Assembly (NCBI GenBank): GCA_017744355.1
Contig: JAGIBK010000001.1
Location: forward strand, 186,001-250,000
DNA length: 64,000 bases
From: a bacterium
GTDB lineage: Bacteria; Cyanobacteriota; Sericytochromatia; S15B-MN24; UBA4093
Direction of reading: 5' to 3'
In this document: in pieces, positions 1-8,295 of the stretch
Position numbering within the stretch: the first letter of the stretch is position 1
Layout: the number at the start of each line of letters is the position of its first letter
Notes under the pieces: model-generated
What the model saw: only the letters and a program-made list of their open reading frames with translations
Told to the model about the DNA's origin: nothing
Databases searched by the model: none
Position numbers and translations under genes: made by a program

Positions 1-755
1 TTGGGGACGAAGACGCGGTTGTCCCCGAGCCCGATGGCGGCCTTGAGCTTGGCGTTGTTGATGAAGCAGGTGCCGTCGTAGCGCACGCCGAAGACCGAGC
101 GATTGAAGTAGCTGGAGCTGACGATCTGGCCGTCGAGCATCAGGAGGCCGATGGGGGCGCCGCCCTTGGGGGCAAAGAACGACCCGTTGATGGCGGCGAG
201 TGCTTTGGAGCGGTTCGCGATCGCCGAAACCGGCTCGACCGAGAAGCCCTGGCCGGGGCGCGCGAGCTGGGGGCGAAGGGCGTAGTGCTTCAGGTCCGCG
301 TTCACCACGTTGACCGAGACGGGCCCCGCCATGGTCCAGCGATTCATGCGCTGGAAGGTCAGCCCCTCTGAGAGATCCACCGTGCTGGTGCGGGTGATGG
401 TGTACGGGATGAACAGCTCGAAGCGGTCATGGCTGACCTTGGGGGTCATGACGTAGGGGAAGCGCCAGCGGGCCACGATCCGGACGTAGCGCTTGTTCTG
501 GTCGATGGTCACGCTCGCGAGCGGTCCCGAGGCGAGCTGCTTGACCACGTGGTTCTTGACGCTGTTCGAAACCTCGATGTCCCAGCGCATGCCGTCCACC
601 AGGGGGACCTTGCGCACGATCCGCGGGTTCTTGAGGTTGACCTTGAACTGGACACCCGTGTCGGAAGCCACGGTTTTCCACGTTTCGGCGCTGGCCGCCT
701 GAGCGCCGGCCAGTCCGAGGGCGAGGGTGAGTAACAGCGTTCGAAGGTGTCTCAA
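1..755 (-). CDS. Exported phosphodiester glycosidase (NAGPA/DUF2233-like), 3' end beyond window
   Basis: The frame is open from a TTG at 755 to the window edge (251 codons, C-terminus missing). A hydrophobic N-terminus rich in Leu and Ala and ending in AASAE looks like a signal peptide, so the protein is probably exported. About 175-230 residues in are the hallmarks of the phosphodiester glycosidase family: ALAAINGSFF, then a GxPxGLLMLDG stretch and FNRSVFGVRYDG. Family members cleave sugar-phosphodiester linkages, as the mammalian uncovering enzyme does with GlcNAc-1-phosphodiester; the bacterial substrates are mostly unknown. The first 150 residues have a beta-rich look and no assignment. 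No in-frame ATG or GTG lies nearby upstream, so the TTG start is the best guess. It is separated from the upstream peptide gene by a hairpin and probably has its own promoter. Confidence 0.75.
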   Translation of the reverse strand, partial: MRHLRTLLLTLALGLAGAQAASAETWKTVASDTGVQFKVNLKNPRIVRKVPLVDGMRWDIEVSNSVKNHVVKQLASGPLASVTIDQNKRYVRIVARWRFPYVMTPKVSHDRFELFIPYTITRTSTVDLSEGLTFQRMNRWTMAGPVSVNVVNADLKHYALRPQLARPGQGFSVEPVSAIANRSKALAAINGSFFAPKGGAPIGLLMLDGQIVSSSYFNRSVFGVRYDGTCFINNAKLKAAIGLGDNRVFVP

Positions 756-785
756 GGGAGCTGTCCAAGTGGCGAGGGATGCCTC

Positions 786-794
786 ACTATACCC
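786..794 (-). promoter_or_regulatory. -10-like element for the glycosidase gene
   Basis: On the minus strand the sequence GGGTATAGT lies about 30 nt before the TTG start of the glycosidase gene. TATAGT is close to the TATAAT consensus. No good -35 hexamer is visible, so this rests on the -10 alone. Confidence 0.3.
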
Positions 795-818
795 GACTAG
801 CGTCCGATTGATAGGTTG

Positions 819-842
819 AGGGGCCGCCAATCGGCGGCCCCT
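819..842 (-). terminator. GC-rich hairpin after the peptide gene
   Basis: A 10-bp inverted repeat (arms 819-828 and 833-842, loop AATC) lies between the stop of the peptide gene and the glycosidase gene. There is no T-run on the minus strand, so it may be a weak or factor-assisted terminator of the polysaccharide operon. Confidence 0.45.
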
Positions 843-886
843 TGAGAGATTTGGCGCACGAGCGGCCGGCGATGGTTGCCGTCGGC

Positions 887-1003
887 CTATGCGGTGCGGA
901 CCCGCAGTCGGGCGCCCCCGGCGACCTGTTCCAGGTCTTCGTCCGTGAGCGTTTCCTCTTCTTCGATGACCGGGGCGGTGTTCTTCGTTTCCTGTTCCGA
1001 CAT
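887..1003 (-). CDS. 38-aa peptide with a double-glycine leader (candidate RiPP or signal precursor)
   Basis: The 38-codon reading frame starts with ATG at 1003, five bases after a ribosome binding site (AAAGGTGG). The N-terminal 30 residues are acidic and end in LTDEDLEQVAGG, the pattern of double-glycine leaders of bacteriocin and RiPP precursors cut by C39 peptidase transporters. What follows the GG is only eight residues, ARLRVRTA, basic and without Cys, Ser or aromatic residues; it has a single Thr, so lanthionine chemistry is not possible. It lies 17 nt after the 173-aa gene and is the last gene of the polysaccharide operon. No C39 peptidase, ABC exporter or tailoring enzyme is in the window. 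The leader call is fairly firm from sequence; the function (signal, microcin-like peptide, or degenerate) is open. Confidence 0.7.
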   Translation of the reverse strand: MSEQETKNTAPVIEEEETLTDEDLEQVAGGARLRVRTA

Positions 1004-1020
1004 GGGGCCACCTTTGTCAA

Positions 1021-1542
1021 TCAGTCGGTGAGGGTCGCGACCAGCCCGGCGTAGGTGCTCTCGAGGGTGGCCTCCTGGCCGAGGGCGAAGCGCCTCAGCA
1101 CCGCGTGGACCGGGAAGAACTGGGTCTCGAGGCGCGAGAAGCGGATGCTCAGGTGCTCGGGCTCCTGGCGGATCACCCAGGAGCCGCCCAGGTTCTTGAT
1201 GATCAGGTCGCCCAGGTAGGTGCCCCATTCCAGGGCGATGGTCGCGAGCTCCTCTTCGGGCGGCAACTCCTGGCCCCAGCCCTCGGTGATCAGGGTGTCG
1301 AGCACCTCCAGGTCCTCGTCGGTCTGGTGGAGGGGCGACTCGAAGGTGTTCTCGATCTGGGCCTTGGTGTCCTCGGCCTCGTCCTCGAGGGCCTCCACCC
1401 GGCTCTCCCAGTCGGTGCCCGCGCGCTCGCCCTGCGTGAAGCGGGCGTCGGCGTCGGTGTCCGTGAGGTAGGTGGGAAGCTTCGCGAGCGCCTCGCGCTC
1501 GGCGGCTTCGGATCTAGTGTTCTGCGGCGTTGATGGTTCCAT
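1021..1542 (-). CDS. Hypothetical acidic 173-aa protein next to the leader peptide
   Basis: Not recognised with confidence. The first 85 residues are strongly acidic and polar with a helical look; the second half looks like a compact domain, with ATIALEWGTYLGDLI, then LGGSWVI, and FFPVHAVLRRFALG near the end. The order 'helix ending in YLG, LGG-W strand, FPVxAVxxR helix' recalls small DUF3806-like proteins, but that is only an impression. No signal peptide or membrane segment is seen, so it should be cytosolic. Its start overlaps the 3' end of the glycosyltransferase gene by 29 nt, implying translational coupling, and the 38-aa peptide starts 17 nt after its stop. A role as partner or escort of the peptide is possible from position only. 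Confidence 0.7.
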   Translation of the reverse strand: MEPSTPQNTRSEAAEREALAKLPTYLTDTDADARFTQGERAGTDWESRVEALEDEAEDTKAQIENTFESPLHQTDEDLEVLDTLITEGWGQELPPEEELATIALEWGTYLGDLIIKNLGGSWVIRQEPEHLSIRFSRLETQFFPVHAVLRRFALGQEATLESTYAGLVATLTD

Positions 1543-2614
1543 GATTCGCTTGATTCCTTGCGGGCATCACCCGCCAAACGGCGGCTTCGACCGCCTCGAC
1601 TCCGAGATTCTTGAGGCACGACAGTTCGTCGCACGTGGTGGCGCGGCGATCCCACAGGCAGGGGCGGCAGGCGAGGCCGTCCACGTGGATCGCCTGGTGG
1701 ACCGTGCCGGTGGGCATCAGCTTGGCCGGATCGGTCGGTCCGAAGATGCCGACGGTGGGGGTGCCGACCGCCACCCCCAGGTGCAGGGGCGCCGAGTCGA
1801 CGCAGACCAGGATCGACGCCTGGGAGATGAGAGCGGCGAGCTGCCCGAGGCCCTTGGTCTTGCCGAAGGCCTCGATGGGCTGGGTCTTGAGCACGCCCTT
1901 GATCCGCTCGATGGTCTCCTCGTCGTCGGGCCCGCCGGCGAGCACCACCTTGACCCCGGCGGCTTGCAGGCGCGCGGCGAGCTCCGACCAGCGGTCCGCG
2001 TCCCAGCTCTTGATGAACTTCTTCTGGACCGAGAGCTTGCTGGTGCCCGGATGGAGCACGACCACCTGGTCGCCCGCCTGGACCCCATGCTCGGCGAGGA
2101 AGGCCTTGGCCCACTCGCGGTCCGGCTGGGTCAGGGCCGCCTGGGGCAGCCGGAAGGGGATGGGGACCCAGTGGCGGATCAGGTCGTAGTACATCTCAGC
2201 GGCGTACTGCTGCGGGTTGCACTTGGCCTTCTCGGTCAGGGTCCAGGAGAGGCGGTTGGCGTCGTAGCCCGCTCGGTACTTGGCCCCGCTCAAGAGCAGG
2301 ATCACGGGCATGACGGGCGAGCGCCCCGATCCGATGGCCAGATCGAAGGAGCGCGAACGCAGCTCGCCTACCACCTTGAGCAGCTCGAAGACGGAGGGCT
2401 TGCCCTTGACGTCGAGGGTGAGCACCTCGTCGATGGCGGGGTTGAAGGCCATGATCCCCTTGCAGCGGGGCTCGACCAGGGCGGTCAGCTTGGCCTGGGG
2501 GTAGGCCTCGCGCAGGCTCTGGATCACGGGGAAGAAGAGGATCTCGTCCCCGATGCCGCCGAAGTTGACGACCAGGATGCGCTGGATGCGGGAGTCGACG
2601 GGAATCTTGCTCAT
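1514..2614 (-). CDS. Glycosyltransferase family 9 (ADP-heptose:LPS heptosyltransferase-like)
   Basis: A 366-residue protein with the two-domain layout of heptosyltransferases. The N-terminus has ILVVNFGGIGDEILFFPVI, the family's GxGDxxxxxPxxxxL signature. The C-terminal nucleotide-sugar domain shows VVLHPGTS, VVLAGGPDDE, then LVCVDSAPLHLGVAVGTP and GIFGPTDP, matching the conserved D-S/T-x-x-xH-x-A-xA-xxTP block. Such enzymes add heptose or related sugars to lipid A-core in the cytosol. The start ATG at 2614 forms an ATGA overlap with the stop of the O-antigen ligase gene; a longer upstream frame is only read-through inside that gene. With rfaE1 and rfaE2 in this window, a heptose donor is plausible, but another sugar cannot be excluded. 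Confidence 0.88.
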   Translation of the reverse strand: MSKIPVDSRIQRILVVNFGGIGDEILFFPVIQSLREAYPQAKLTALVEPRCKGIMAFNPAIDEVLTLDVKGKPSVFELLKVVGELRSRSFDLAIGSGRSPVMPVILLLSGAKYRAGYDANRLSWTLTEKAKCNPQQYAAEMYYDLIRHWVPIPFRLPQAALTQPDREWAKAFLAEHGVQAGDQVVVLHPGTSKLSVQKKFIKSWDADRWSELAARLQAAGVKVVLAGGPDDEETIERIKGVLKTQPIEAFGKTKGLGQLAALISQASILVCVDSAPLHLGVAVGTPTVGIFGPTDPAKLMPTGTVHQAIHVDGLACRPCLWDRRATTCDELSCLKNLGVEAVEAAVWRVMPARNQANHGTINAAEH

Positions 2615-4053
2615 GCGGCGCCTTGCTCTCGGTTGGGAAGGTGGAGGATGACGGCGAGCGTCAGCCAGAAGAGGATCTGGACGCTCGGCCGATAGAAGAC
2701 GGTATCGACCATGCCGTGGATCATCAAGCCGACGAGCGAGGCGATCGCCGCCGTCGCCCAGGGGCGGCTCACCCCTTGCTTGAAGTGGTGGAGGGCCCGG
2801 AAGATCCCGCCGCCCACCAGCGCCACGAAGGCCAAGAGGCCGAAGATGCCCTTCTCGACCAGCTCCTCGAGGAAGATGTTGTAGGCGCCGAGCGCTTCGA
2901 AGCCGCTGACCATGTACAGGGCGTAGACCTTGCGGAAGGCGTCGTTGCCGAGGCCGATCCCGAACCACCAGGAGTGTTCGATCATCCGGATCACCCCGTC
3001 CCAGACGTTCATTCTAAACGAGTTGGACGAGTGGGTGCGGGTGGCGGTGATGGAGAGCAGCCGCTCCTGCATGGCCGGCGAGTGGTGGTAGGCCACCACC
3101 GCGCCGACGGCCCCGAGCGCGAGCAGGCCCGCGAGCACCCCCAAGAGCCAGGGGCGGCGCCGGATGGCGGGCCACAGGGCCGCGAACCCCAGGACCCCGA
3201 AGACCACGGCCTCGCCCACCAGGCCCAGGTAGGCCCCGCGCGAGTAGGTGAAGTAGAGGCAGATGGGTGCCGTCAGGGCGGTGCCGACGGCAAGGAGACG
3301 CATGCCCCAGGCCTTCCACGTCATGGCCGCGGCCGCGGCGAAGGGGATGATGGGGATCAGGTAGCCCGAAAGCAGGTTGGGGTTGAGCAGGGTGCCGTAG
3401 ACGCGGGTCAGCTTGACCTCGGCCTCGGAGTCGTCCCAAAGGGCCAGGGGGGCGACCTGGATCTTCCACTGGTAGATTCCGTAGAGGGATTGGGCGAAGG
3501 CCGCGACGAAGAGGGCGCCGAAGAGCGGCAGCCAGCCGCGCTCGCCGCGGCGCAGCGCGCCCCGGAAGGCCAAGAAGCTCATCCAGAAGACGAGCATCTT
3601 GGCGAGCCCCTTGACGCTCAGGACCAGGTACGGCGAGAAGCCGACCGCCACGATCGAGACGGCCAAGAGGGCGAGAAAGGGCAGATCGAGCCCATCCGCC
3701 TCTTTGGCGACGGGCTTCTCCACCACCCACTGGAACAGGAAGGTCCCGAAGGCCAGGAGCACCATCAGGGCGTTGAGGCCCGTGCCCACGTAGGGCGAGA
3801 CCAGCAGCAGCAGGCACGCCGCGACCAGCGAGAAGTAGGGGGCGAGCTTGATGGCGAGCGAGGTTTCGGCGAAGGGCGCGATCTTCGCATAGAGGGCCGC
3901 GCGCAGCGCCGACGTCGCGCGGTAGGGAAGGCTGTGGCGCACGCGCGCTTGCCAAGCCGCTTGGATGGAGACGAGCCCGAGCGCGGCGCTCAGGCTGCCG
4001 CGCGTCGCGCGCTTCGAGGCCCCGAGGGCCCCGCTATCCGAGTGGGCGGCCAT
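2611..4053 (-). CDS. O-antigen ligase / polymerase-type polytopic membrane protein (Wzy_C)
   Basis: A 480-residue protein with about ten to twelve hydrophobic segments. After residue 330 it carries the periplasmic-loop features of O-antigen ligases: SSNSFRMNVWDGVIRMIEHS followed by WWFGIGLGNDAFRKVY, then an AYNIFLEELVEKGIFGLLAF segment, as in WaaL/Wzy_C families. Earlier, the stretch around LLNPNLLSGYLIPIIPFAAA and LYFTYSRGAYLGL are also typical. The role is joining or polymerising surface glycan on the inner membrane's outer face. Ligase, polymerase and bactoprenol-protein-glycosyltransferase activities cannot be told apart by eye. It follows the DUF4330 gene by 3 nt and overlaps the GT9 gene by 4 nt. 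Confidence 0.85.
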   Translation of the reverse strand: MAAHSDSGALGASKRATRGSLSAALGLVSIQAAWQARVRHSLPYRATSALRAALYAKIAPFAETSLAIKLAPYFSLVAACLLLLVSPYVGTGLNALMVLLAFGTFLFQWVVEKPVAKEADGLDLPFLALLAVSIVAVGFSPYLVLSVKGLAKMLVFWMSFLAFRGALRRGERGWLPLFGALFVAAFAQSLYGIYQWKIQVAPLALWDDSEAEVKLTRVYGTLLNPNLLSGYLIPIIPFAAAAAMTWKAWGMRLLAVGTALTAPICLYFTYSRGAYLGLVGEAVVFGVLGFAALWPAIRRRPWLLGVLAGLLALGAVGAVVAYHHSPAMQERLLSITATRTHSSNSFRMNVWDGVIRMIEHSWWFGIGLGNDAFRKVYALYMVSGFEALGAYNIFLEELVEKGIFGLLAFVALVGGGIFRALHHFKQGVSRPWATAAIASLVGLMIHGMVDTVFYRPSVQILFWLTLAVILHLPNREQGAA

Positions 4054-4056
4054 GGG

Positions 4057-4569
4057 CTAGGGCTTCGGCTGGTCGACGAGGCGCACGTCGACGATCGAGC
4101 CGCGCAGCCGGTAGAGACGGCCCTCGATGTCGATGGGGACGCCGACCTTGATCTTGTTGCCGCCGAGCACGATGGCGTCGTCCGTCAGCTGCGCCGTTTC
4201 GCGCAGGGTCAGGAGTACGTCCTTGCTGTAGGGCTCGGAGGGGTCGGGATAGGCCTTCACGCCGCCGGCAACGGGCACGGTGACGGTCCGGGGGGTGACC
4301 TTGACCTTGCGGATGGTCAGCGCCGCGTAGGGCTGGTTACGGATGGTGATGAAGGTCTTGTCGCCGGGCTTGAACATGGCGGCGTCCGAGATGCCGCCCC
4401 GGATGAAGAGGTCGAACTCGGCGGTGGCCTCGCCCTTGAGCTGCTGGTTGACGCCGGCGTTGCCGGTGCGGGCGAGCCCCGCCCCCAGGATGAAGAGCGC
4501 CACGACCACGACGATCGACAGATCGATGAGGTTGACCTTCCCGAAAACCCTTCCTTGCTGATCCAACAC
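4057..4569 (-). CDS. DUF4330 family membrane-anchored protein
   Basis: A 170-residue protein starting with GTG at 4569, eight bases after AAAGGGGA. The N-terminus, with GRVFGKVNLIDLSIVVVVAL, matches the DUF4330 signature (a short cytosolic stretch with GKxNxIDL followed by one transmembrane helix); the rest is a predicted extracytoplasmic beta-rich domain rich in Val, Lys and Thr, with no catalytic motif visible. DUF4330 proteins have no established function but are common in cyanobacteria and Firmicutes next to polysaccharide genes, as here, where it is the first gene of the glycan operon. A scaffold or accessory role for the neighbouring ligase is inference from position. Confidence 0.75.
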   Translation of the reverse strand: MLDQQGRVFGKVNLIDLSIVVVVALFILGAGLARTGNAGVNQQLKGEATAEFDLFIRGGISDAAMFKPGDKTFITIRNQPYAALTIRKVKVTPRTVTVPVAGGVKAYPDPSEPYSKDVLLTLRETAQLTDDAIVLGGNKIKVGVPIDIEGRLYRLRGSIVDVRLVDQPKP

Positions 4570-4823
4570 TGAGTCGTCCCCTTTGCGTGAGCAGATTGCA
4601 CCGGGCCGTCCGGAGCGGCCCCTGTCTTACCGGGGTCTCATGATGCCTCGTTTCCGGCCTCACGGCAAGCACCGGCGTTTGCAAAGCCGAATACGGGGCT
4701 CTGTCGGGATTGTGATTTGACTTGGGGATGTTTGATGGTTTAGCGATAAAGCAATCAGGGCATGTGGGATTTGTCAGGAGTTGTATAGCTGTTGTCTAGC
4801 GACCTGGTCTACGCGAGGCTGGT
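4570..4823. promoter_or_regulatory. Divergent control region between glycan and TIG operons
   Basis: About 250 bases without a gene, noticeably more AT-rich from 4700 onward. Both flanking operons read away from it, so it should hold both promoters. On the plus strand TTGACT at 4717 and TATAGC at 4784 resemble promoter parts, but no pair with 16-18 nt spacing is convincing. A weak site for the divergent regulator encoded at the end of the TIG operon could lie here; no clear inverted repeat was seen. Confidence 0.35.
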
Positions 4824-5825
4824 GTGTCTAAGATTTTCGCTCGTCTGCTGGCTATTCCGCTCTGCGCCGTGCTGCCCTCTGCTTGCTGGAGTGGTCCGAA
4901 CGGGGCCGGAACCTCTAATTATTCCCTGACGGGCCGGGTGGATCTCGCCCTGCTATCGAAAGCCCGCAGGGCGCAGGCCACCTTCGACGAAGTGGCGGAT
5001 GCCGCCACCGTGTCGCTGATGGAGAGTGCCGGGACCAGCTCGGTGACCATCGCGACCACCCTCACCAAGCCGGGCGGCACGTTCAAGCTCACGTTCACGG
5101 CTTTTCGCCCGCAAGGCGATCGCACCTACCTCTTAGAGGCCGTCAAGGGCCTCGGCGGCAACGCCGTGAACCGCGACGCGGTGCGCATCCGGACCCTGAT
5201 CCGCTGGAGGGAGGGCTGGGTGAGCCTCACCAACGCGACGGTCGGAGGCCGGGTGAATCTCGGCCTGGGCTCGACCGCGGTGGCGATCCTCTACAACCTG
5301 CGGCCCGAGGGAGTGAGTCCCGCTGACCTGATGGGCTCGGTCCAGCCGGATCTGCCCGAGGCCCTGCCGTTGCCGGCCAGCCTCGACACCTTCACCCCGG
5401 TGGGGGGCTACACCAAGCAGGACTTCCACACGGTCAGCGATCTGGTCGACCGGGCGGTGCTCGGTGATTCGGACCCCATCACCGCCCTCCAGTTCGACAC
5501 AGACAAGGGCGCGTTCATCGTCAAGACGGCCGAGGATCCCTTCATCGACAACCTGAGCAGCACGGTGGCGGGCTACGGGGCGCCGCTCATCATCACGGGC
5601 TATCGCTTCGATCCCGACATCGGCAAGAACACGGTCTATTTCGGCGGCGCGACCGGCAGCGTGGCCGTGATCGACCCGAAGGCCCCCAACTCCCCCAACG
5701 CTCTCTACGTGAGCGTGCCGGAAGGAGCGCCGAGCGGCGACGTGATGGTGCGCAACTCCTTCGGCCTGAGCAACGGCATTCGCTTTACCGTCATCCCCCG
5801 CCTCGGCGGCGCGATCGTGAACTAG
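4824..5825 (+). CDS. Putative lipoprotein with conserved N-terminal module and one TIG/IPT domain
   Basis: A 333-residue exported protein with GTG start. The N-terminal hydrophobic segment ends in LPSAC, an imperfect lipobox, so lipid attachment is likely but not certain. Residues ~35-160 form a module shared with the next two genes: TGRVDLA, DAATVSLM, YLLEAVKGLG, RIRTLI, GWVSLTNATVGGRVN. This looks like a carboxypeptidase-regulatory-like beta fold followed by a unique segment. Residues ~235-325 form one TIG/IPT (Ig-like) domain, from APLIITGYRF to VRNSFGLSNGIRF. TIG domains are adhesive or structural at cell surfaces; no enzyme motif is seen. First gene of the seven-gene operon; the next gene begins 15 nt after its stop. 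It lacks the beta-propeller of its longer paralogues, so it may be a short version of them. Confidence 0.8.
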   Translation: MSKIFARLLAIPLCAVLPSACWSGPNGAGTSNYSLTGRVDLALLSKARRAQATFDEVADAATVSLMESAGTSSVTIATTLTKPGGTFKLTFTAFRPQGDRTYLLEAVKGLGGNAVNRDAVRIRTLIRWREGWVSLTNATVGGRVNLGLGSTAVAILYNLRPEGVSPADLMGSVQPDLPEALPLPASLDTFTPVGGYTKQDFHTVSDLVDRAVLGDSDPITALQFDTDKGAFIVKTAEDPFIDNLSSTVAGYGAPLIITGYRFDPDIGKNTVYFGGATGSVAVIDPKAPNSPNALYVSVPEGAPSGDVMVRNSFGLSNGIRFTVIPRLGGAIVN

Positions 5826-5840
5826 CCAAGGAGCTCTGCC

Positions 5841-8285
5841 TTGCGTTTCGACCTGGCTCGGATCGTCATCATCGTGTTGAGCGTGGCCTTGCTCTCTTGC
5901 CAGGCCGTCGCCCCACCCATGGGGACCGCCACGCTGACTCCTGATGCGCCGCCGGGGGCGGATACGGGATCCGGGGTGCAAGGCGGCTCGACCGTCACCC
6001 CCCTCTCGGGACGGGTGGACTTCGGCGCCGCTGCGACCAGGGTCCAGGCCATCCCCGGTGACGTGATCAACCTCGCGACGATTTCGCTGATCGACACGGT
6101 GACGGGCCAGACCCGGGCCGCGGGCATCACGGACGCCGATGGGGCCTTCACCCTGCCCTTCGCCACTTTCGTACCCGCCTCGGGTTCGGTTTACGTCCTG
6201 GAGGCCATCAAGGGGCTCAACGCTCATTTGCCGGGCAACGACGCCCCGCGCTTCAGGACGCTCGTGACCTTCCGCAACCCGGGCTGGGCCTCGATCACCA
6301 ATGGAGCCGTATCGGGCAGGGTCGTGATCAACGCGCTGACCACGGCGATCGCCCTGGTGTCGGGGCTCGACCAGGCCGCCATGCCCTATCACAGCGTGAT
6401 GGGGATGGTCAACGCCCAGGTCTCGCCGCCGGCCCTGACGGGGAGCCCCGCGCCGCCGCCGAGCCACAATGCCGCCGAGCTCTTGAACCTCAGCGCGGAC
6501 GTGAGCGCCATCCTCACCGGCAACGGGGACCCGGTCGGCTCGACGGATGCCATCAAGCCCCGGGTGGACGCGGTGACGCCCATCCAGGCGCCAGCCAACG
6601 CGCCGGTGGTCATCCAGGGGGTGGGGTTCGTGCCCGGTGGGACCGCCGTGACCATCGGCGGGGTCTCGGCGCCGATCCTCTCGCTGCGGCGCTACCTGGC
6701 CGGCGGCCTCCAGAAGTGGGAGATGATCGTCACGGTGCCACCCACCGCGATCACCGGCAACCTCAGCGTTTCGACCCTGCGGGGCGGTGCGAGCAACGCC
6801 ACCCCCTTCACCATCCCCGCGGGCTCGGCGGTCTCGGTCATGGCGATCAGCCCCAACCCGGCGCGGCCCGGCAGCACCGTCACCATCTCGGGCGGCGGCT
6901 ACAGCCCGGTGCTCGCGGAGAATGACGTGCGCCTCAACGGGGTCGCCTTGACCCCCATCTTCGCCAACGCCACCACCCTGGTCCTGGTGCTGCCGGGCAA
7001 CGCGACCAGCGGCAACATGACGGTCACGGTGAACGGCGCCAAGAGCAACGACTTCGCCTTGACCTTGGACGTGCTTGCGACCCCGCAGATCACCTCGCTC
7101 TTCCCGAACGTTGGGGCCGTGAAGTCGGTCGTTGCGATCAAGGGGGTGAACTTCGGTCCGAGCGGCAAGGTCGTCGTCGGCGGCTACCAGGCCAAGGTCC
7201 TCTCGTGGCACCCGCAGGTGGTGCGCGTCGAGCTGCCGTGGTACCTCGCACCGGGCCCGACCACCCTCACCCTGTTCGGTCCTTTCGGGGTGGCCACGGC
7301 CAACTTCACCGTCATCGACGGCACGGCGGCCAACACCTTCGTGGACACGGGCACCACCATGACCGGGGTGGGGGGCAACGGTACCTACGTTTGGGTCGGG
7401 GACAAGAAGCTCTGGGTCTGGGGCGGGGCCAACTCGACTGCGGTCCAGTACATCAACCTGCTCGACGATGGGGGCTTCGCGGACGCCAACTGGACCACCT
7501 CGCCTCTAATGTTGCCCGCAGGCACCAATCAGGACGACAATCCGAACGGGATCGTCCAGGTCGGAAACCGCCTCTACTACACGGTCTCCAATTCGAGCAA
7601 CAAGGTCAACTTCGCGACCCTCAACCCCTACACCGCGGACGTGACCGGCTTCGGCTACGATCCGACCAACGACTTGCCGTCGTCCTGGTTGGGCAAGGAT
7701 CTGGCCCTCGCCGCCAGCGAGAAGTACGTCTACTTGCTGGGGCAGGGCGTGAGCTGCTCGGGCGGCGGCAACTGCGACGGCAACCCGCTTGCGACCAAGC
7801 AGTCCCGCATCCTGCCCTCCGGGGGGATCGGGATCTGGGAGAACGGCCCCAACAACCTCTACTACGGCGAGGACGGCATCCCCCTCTACATCGGCGGGGT
7901 CCTGCATCTGTTGGGCGGCACCGATTCCAGCACGACCGGCGGCTCCCAGTTCTGCGTTATCAAGCCCGACGGCACCATGGGGACCTGGACGACCTCGTCG
8001 GCCCCCGTCGTGCCCGGTGCGCTCGGCCGAACCATCTCCCGGCGCCCGCTGCGCGTGGGCAAGTACCTCTACCTGATCGCCACCGCCGACGAGATCGAGT
8101 CTCCGACCCTGCGCGGGGTGATCGTGGATGACCTGGTGCCCAAGCCCATGTCGGCCTACAACCTGCCGAAGACCGGCCAGGGCCTGAACAAGGTGGACGT
8201 GGTGATCGGGCGTTACCTGTACTCGATCAGCTCGGACAGTGGTCATGCGCTCCAGCGGAAGGTCTTCCGCTGCACCCTGAACTGA
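5841..8285 (+). CDS. TIG-repeat lipoprotein with C-terminal kelch-like propeller
   Basis: An 814-residue lipoprotein with TTG start at 5841 after AAGGAG; signal peptide ends at VALLSC, a good lipobox. Layout: the operon's shared N-terminal module (residues ~55-165, with GRVDFGA, VLEAIKGLN, GWASITNGAVSGRVV), three TIG/IPT domains (about 239-332, 333-412, 414-494; each with a GxGF or GxNFGP turn), then about 300 residues of Trp/Gly-rich repeats (KLWVWGGANST, YVYLLGQGVS, KYLYLIATADE, RYLYSISSDSG) like a kelch-type beta-propeller. Three Cys near GVSCSGGGNCDG could form a disulfide outside the cytosol. It probably sits on the outer membrane or surface and binds a ligand or another cell; no catalytic motif is visible. 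It is a close paralogue of the next gene. Confidence 0.85.
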   Translation: MRFDLARIVIIVLSVALLSCQAVAPPMGTATLTPDAPPGADTGSGVQGGSTVTPLSGRVDFGAAATRVQAIPGDVINLATISLIDTVTGQTRAAGITDADGAFTLPFATFVPASGSVYVLEAIKGLNAHLPGNDAPRFRTLVTFRNPGWASITNGAVSGRVVINALTTAIALVSGLDQAAMPYHSVMGMVNAQVSPPALTGSPAPPPSHNAAELLNLSADVSAILTGNGDPVGSTDAIKPRVDAVTPIQAPANAPVVIQGVGFVPGGTAVTIGGVSAPILSLRRYLAGGLQKWEMIVTVPPTAITGNLSVSTLRGGASNATPFTIPAGSAVSVMAISPNPARPGSTVTISGGGYSPVLAENDVRLNGVALTPIFANATTLVLVLPGNATSGNMTVTVNGAKSNDFALTLDVLATPQITSLFPNVGAVKSVVAIKGVNFGPSGKVVVGGYQAKVLSWHPQVVRVELPWYLAPGPTTLTLFGPFGVATANFTVIDGTAANTFVDTGTTMTGVGGNGTYVWVGDKKLWVWGGANSTAVQYINLLDDGGFADANWTTSPLMLPAGTNQDDNPNGIVQVGNRLYYTVSNSSNKVNFATLNPYTADVTGFGYDPTNDLPSSWLGKDLALAASEKYVYLLGQGVSCSGGGNCDGNPLATKQSRILPSGGIGIWENGPNNLYYGEDGIPLYIGGVLHLLGGTDSSTTGGSQFCVIKPDGTMGTWTTSSAPVVPGALGRTISRRPLRVGKYLYLIATADEIESPTLRGVIVDDLVPKPMSAYNLPKTGQGLNKVDVVIGRYLYSISSDSGHALQRKVFRCTLN

Positions 8286-8295
8286 GGAAGGGCCC

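Noticed and set aside
787..1020. A 77-codon frame with an Arg/Lys-rich product
   Set aside because: It overlaps the double-glycine peptide in another frame, has no ribosome binding site, and its composition is that of a shadow frame.
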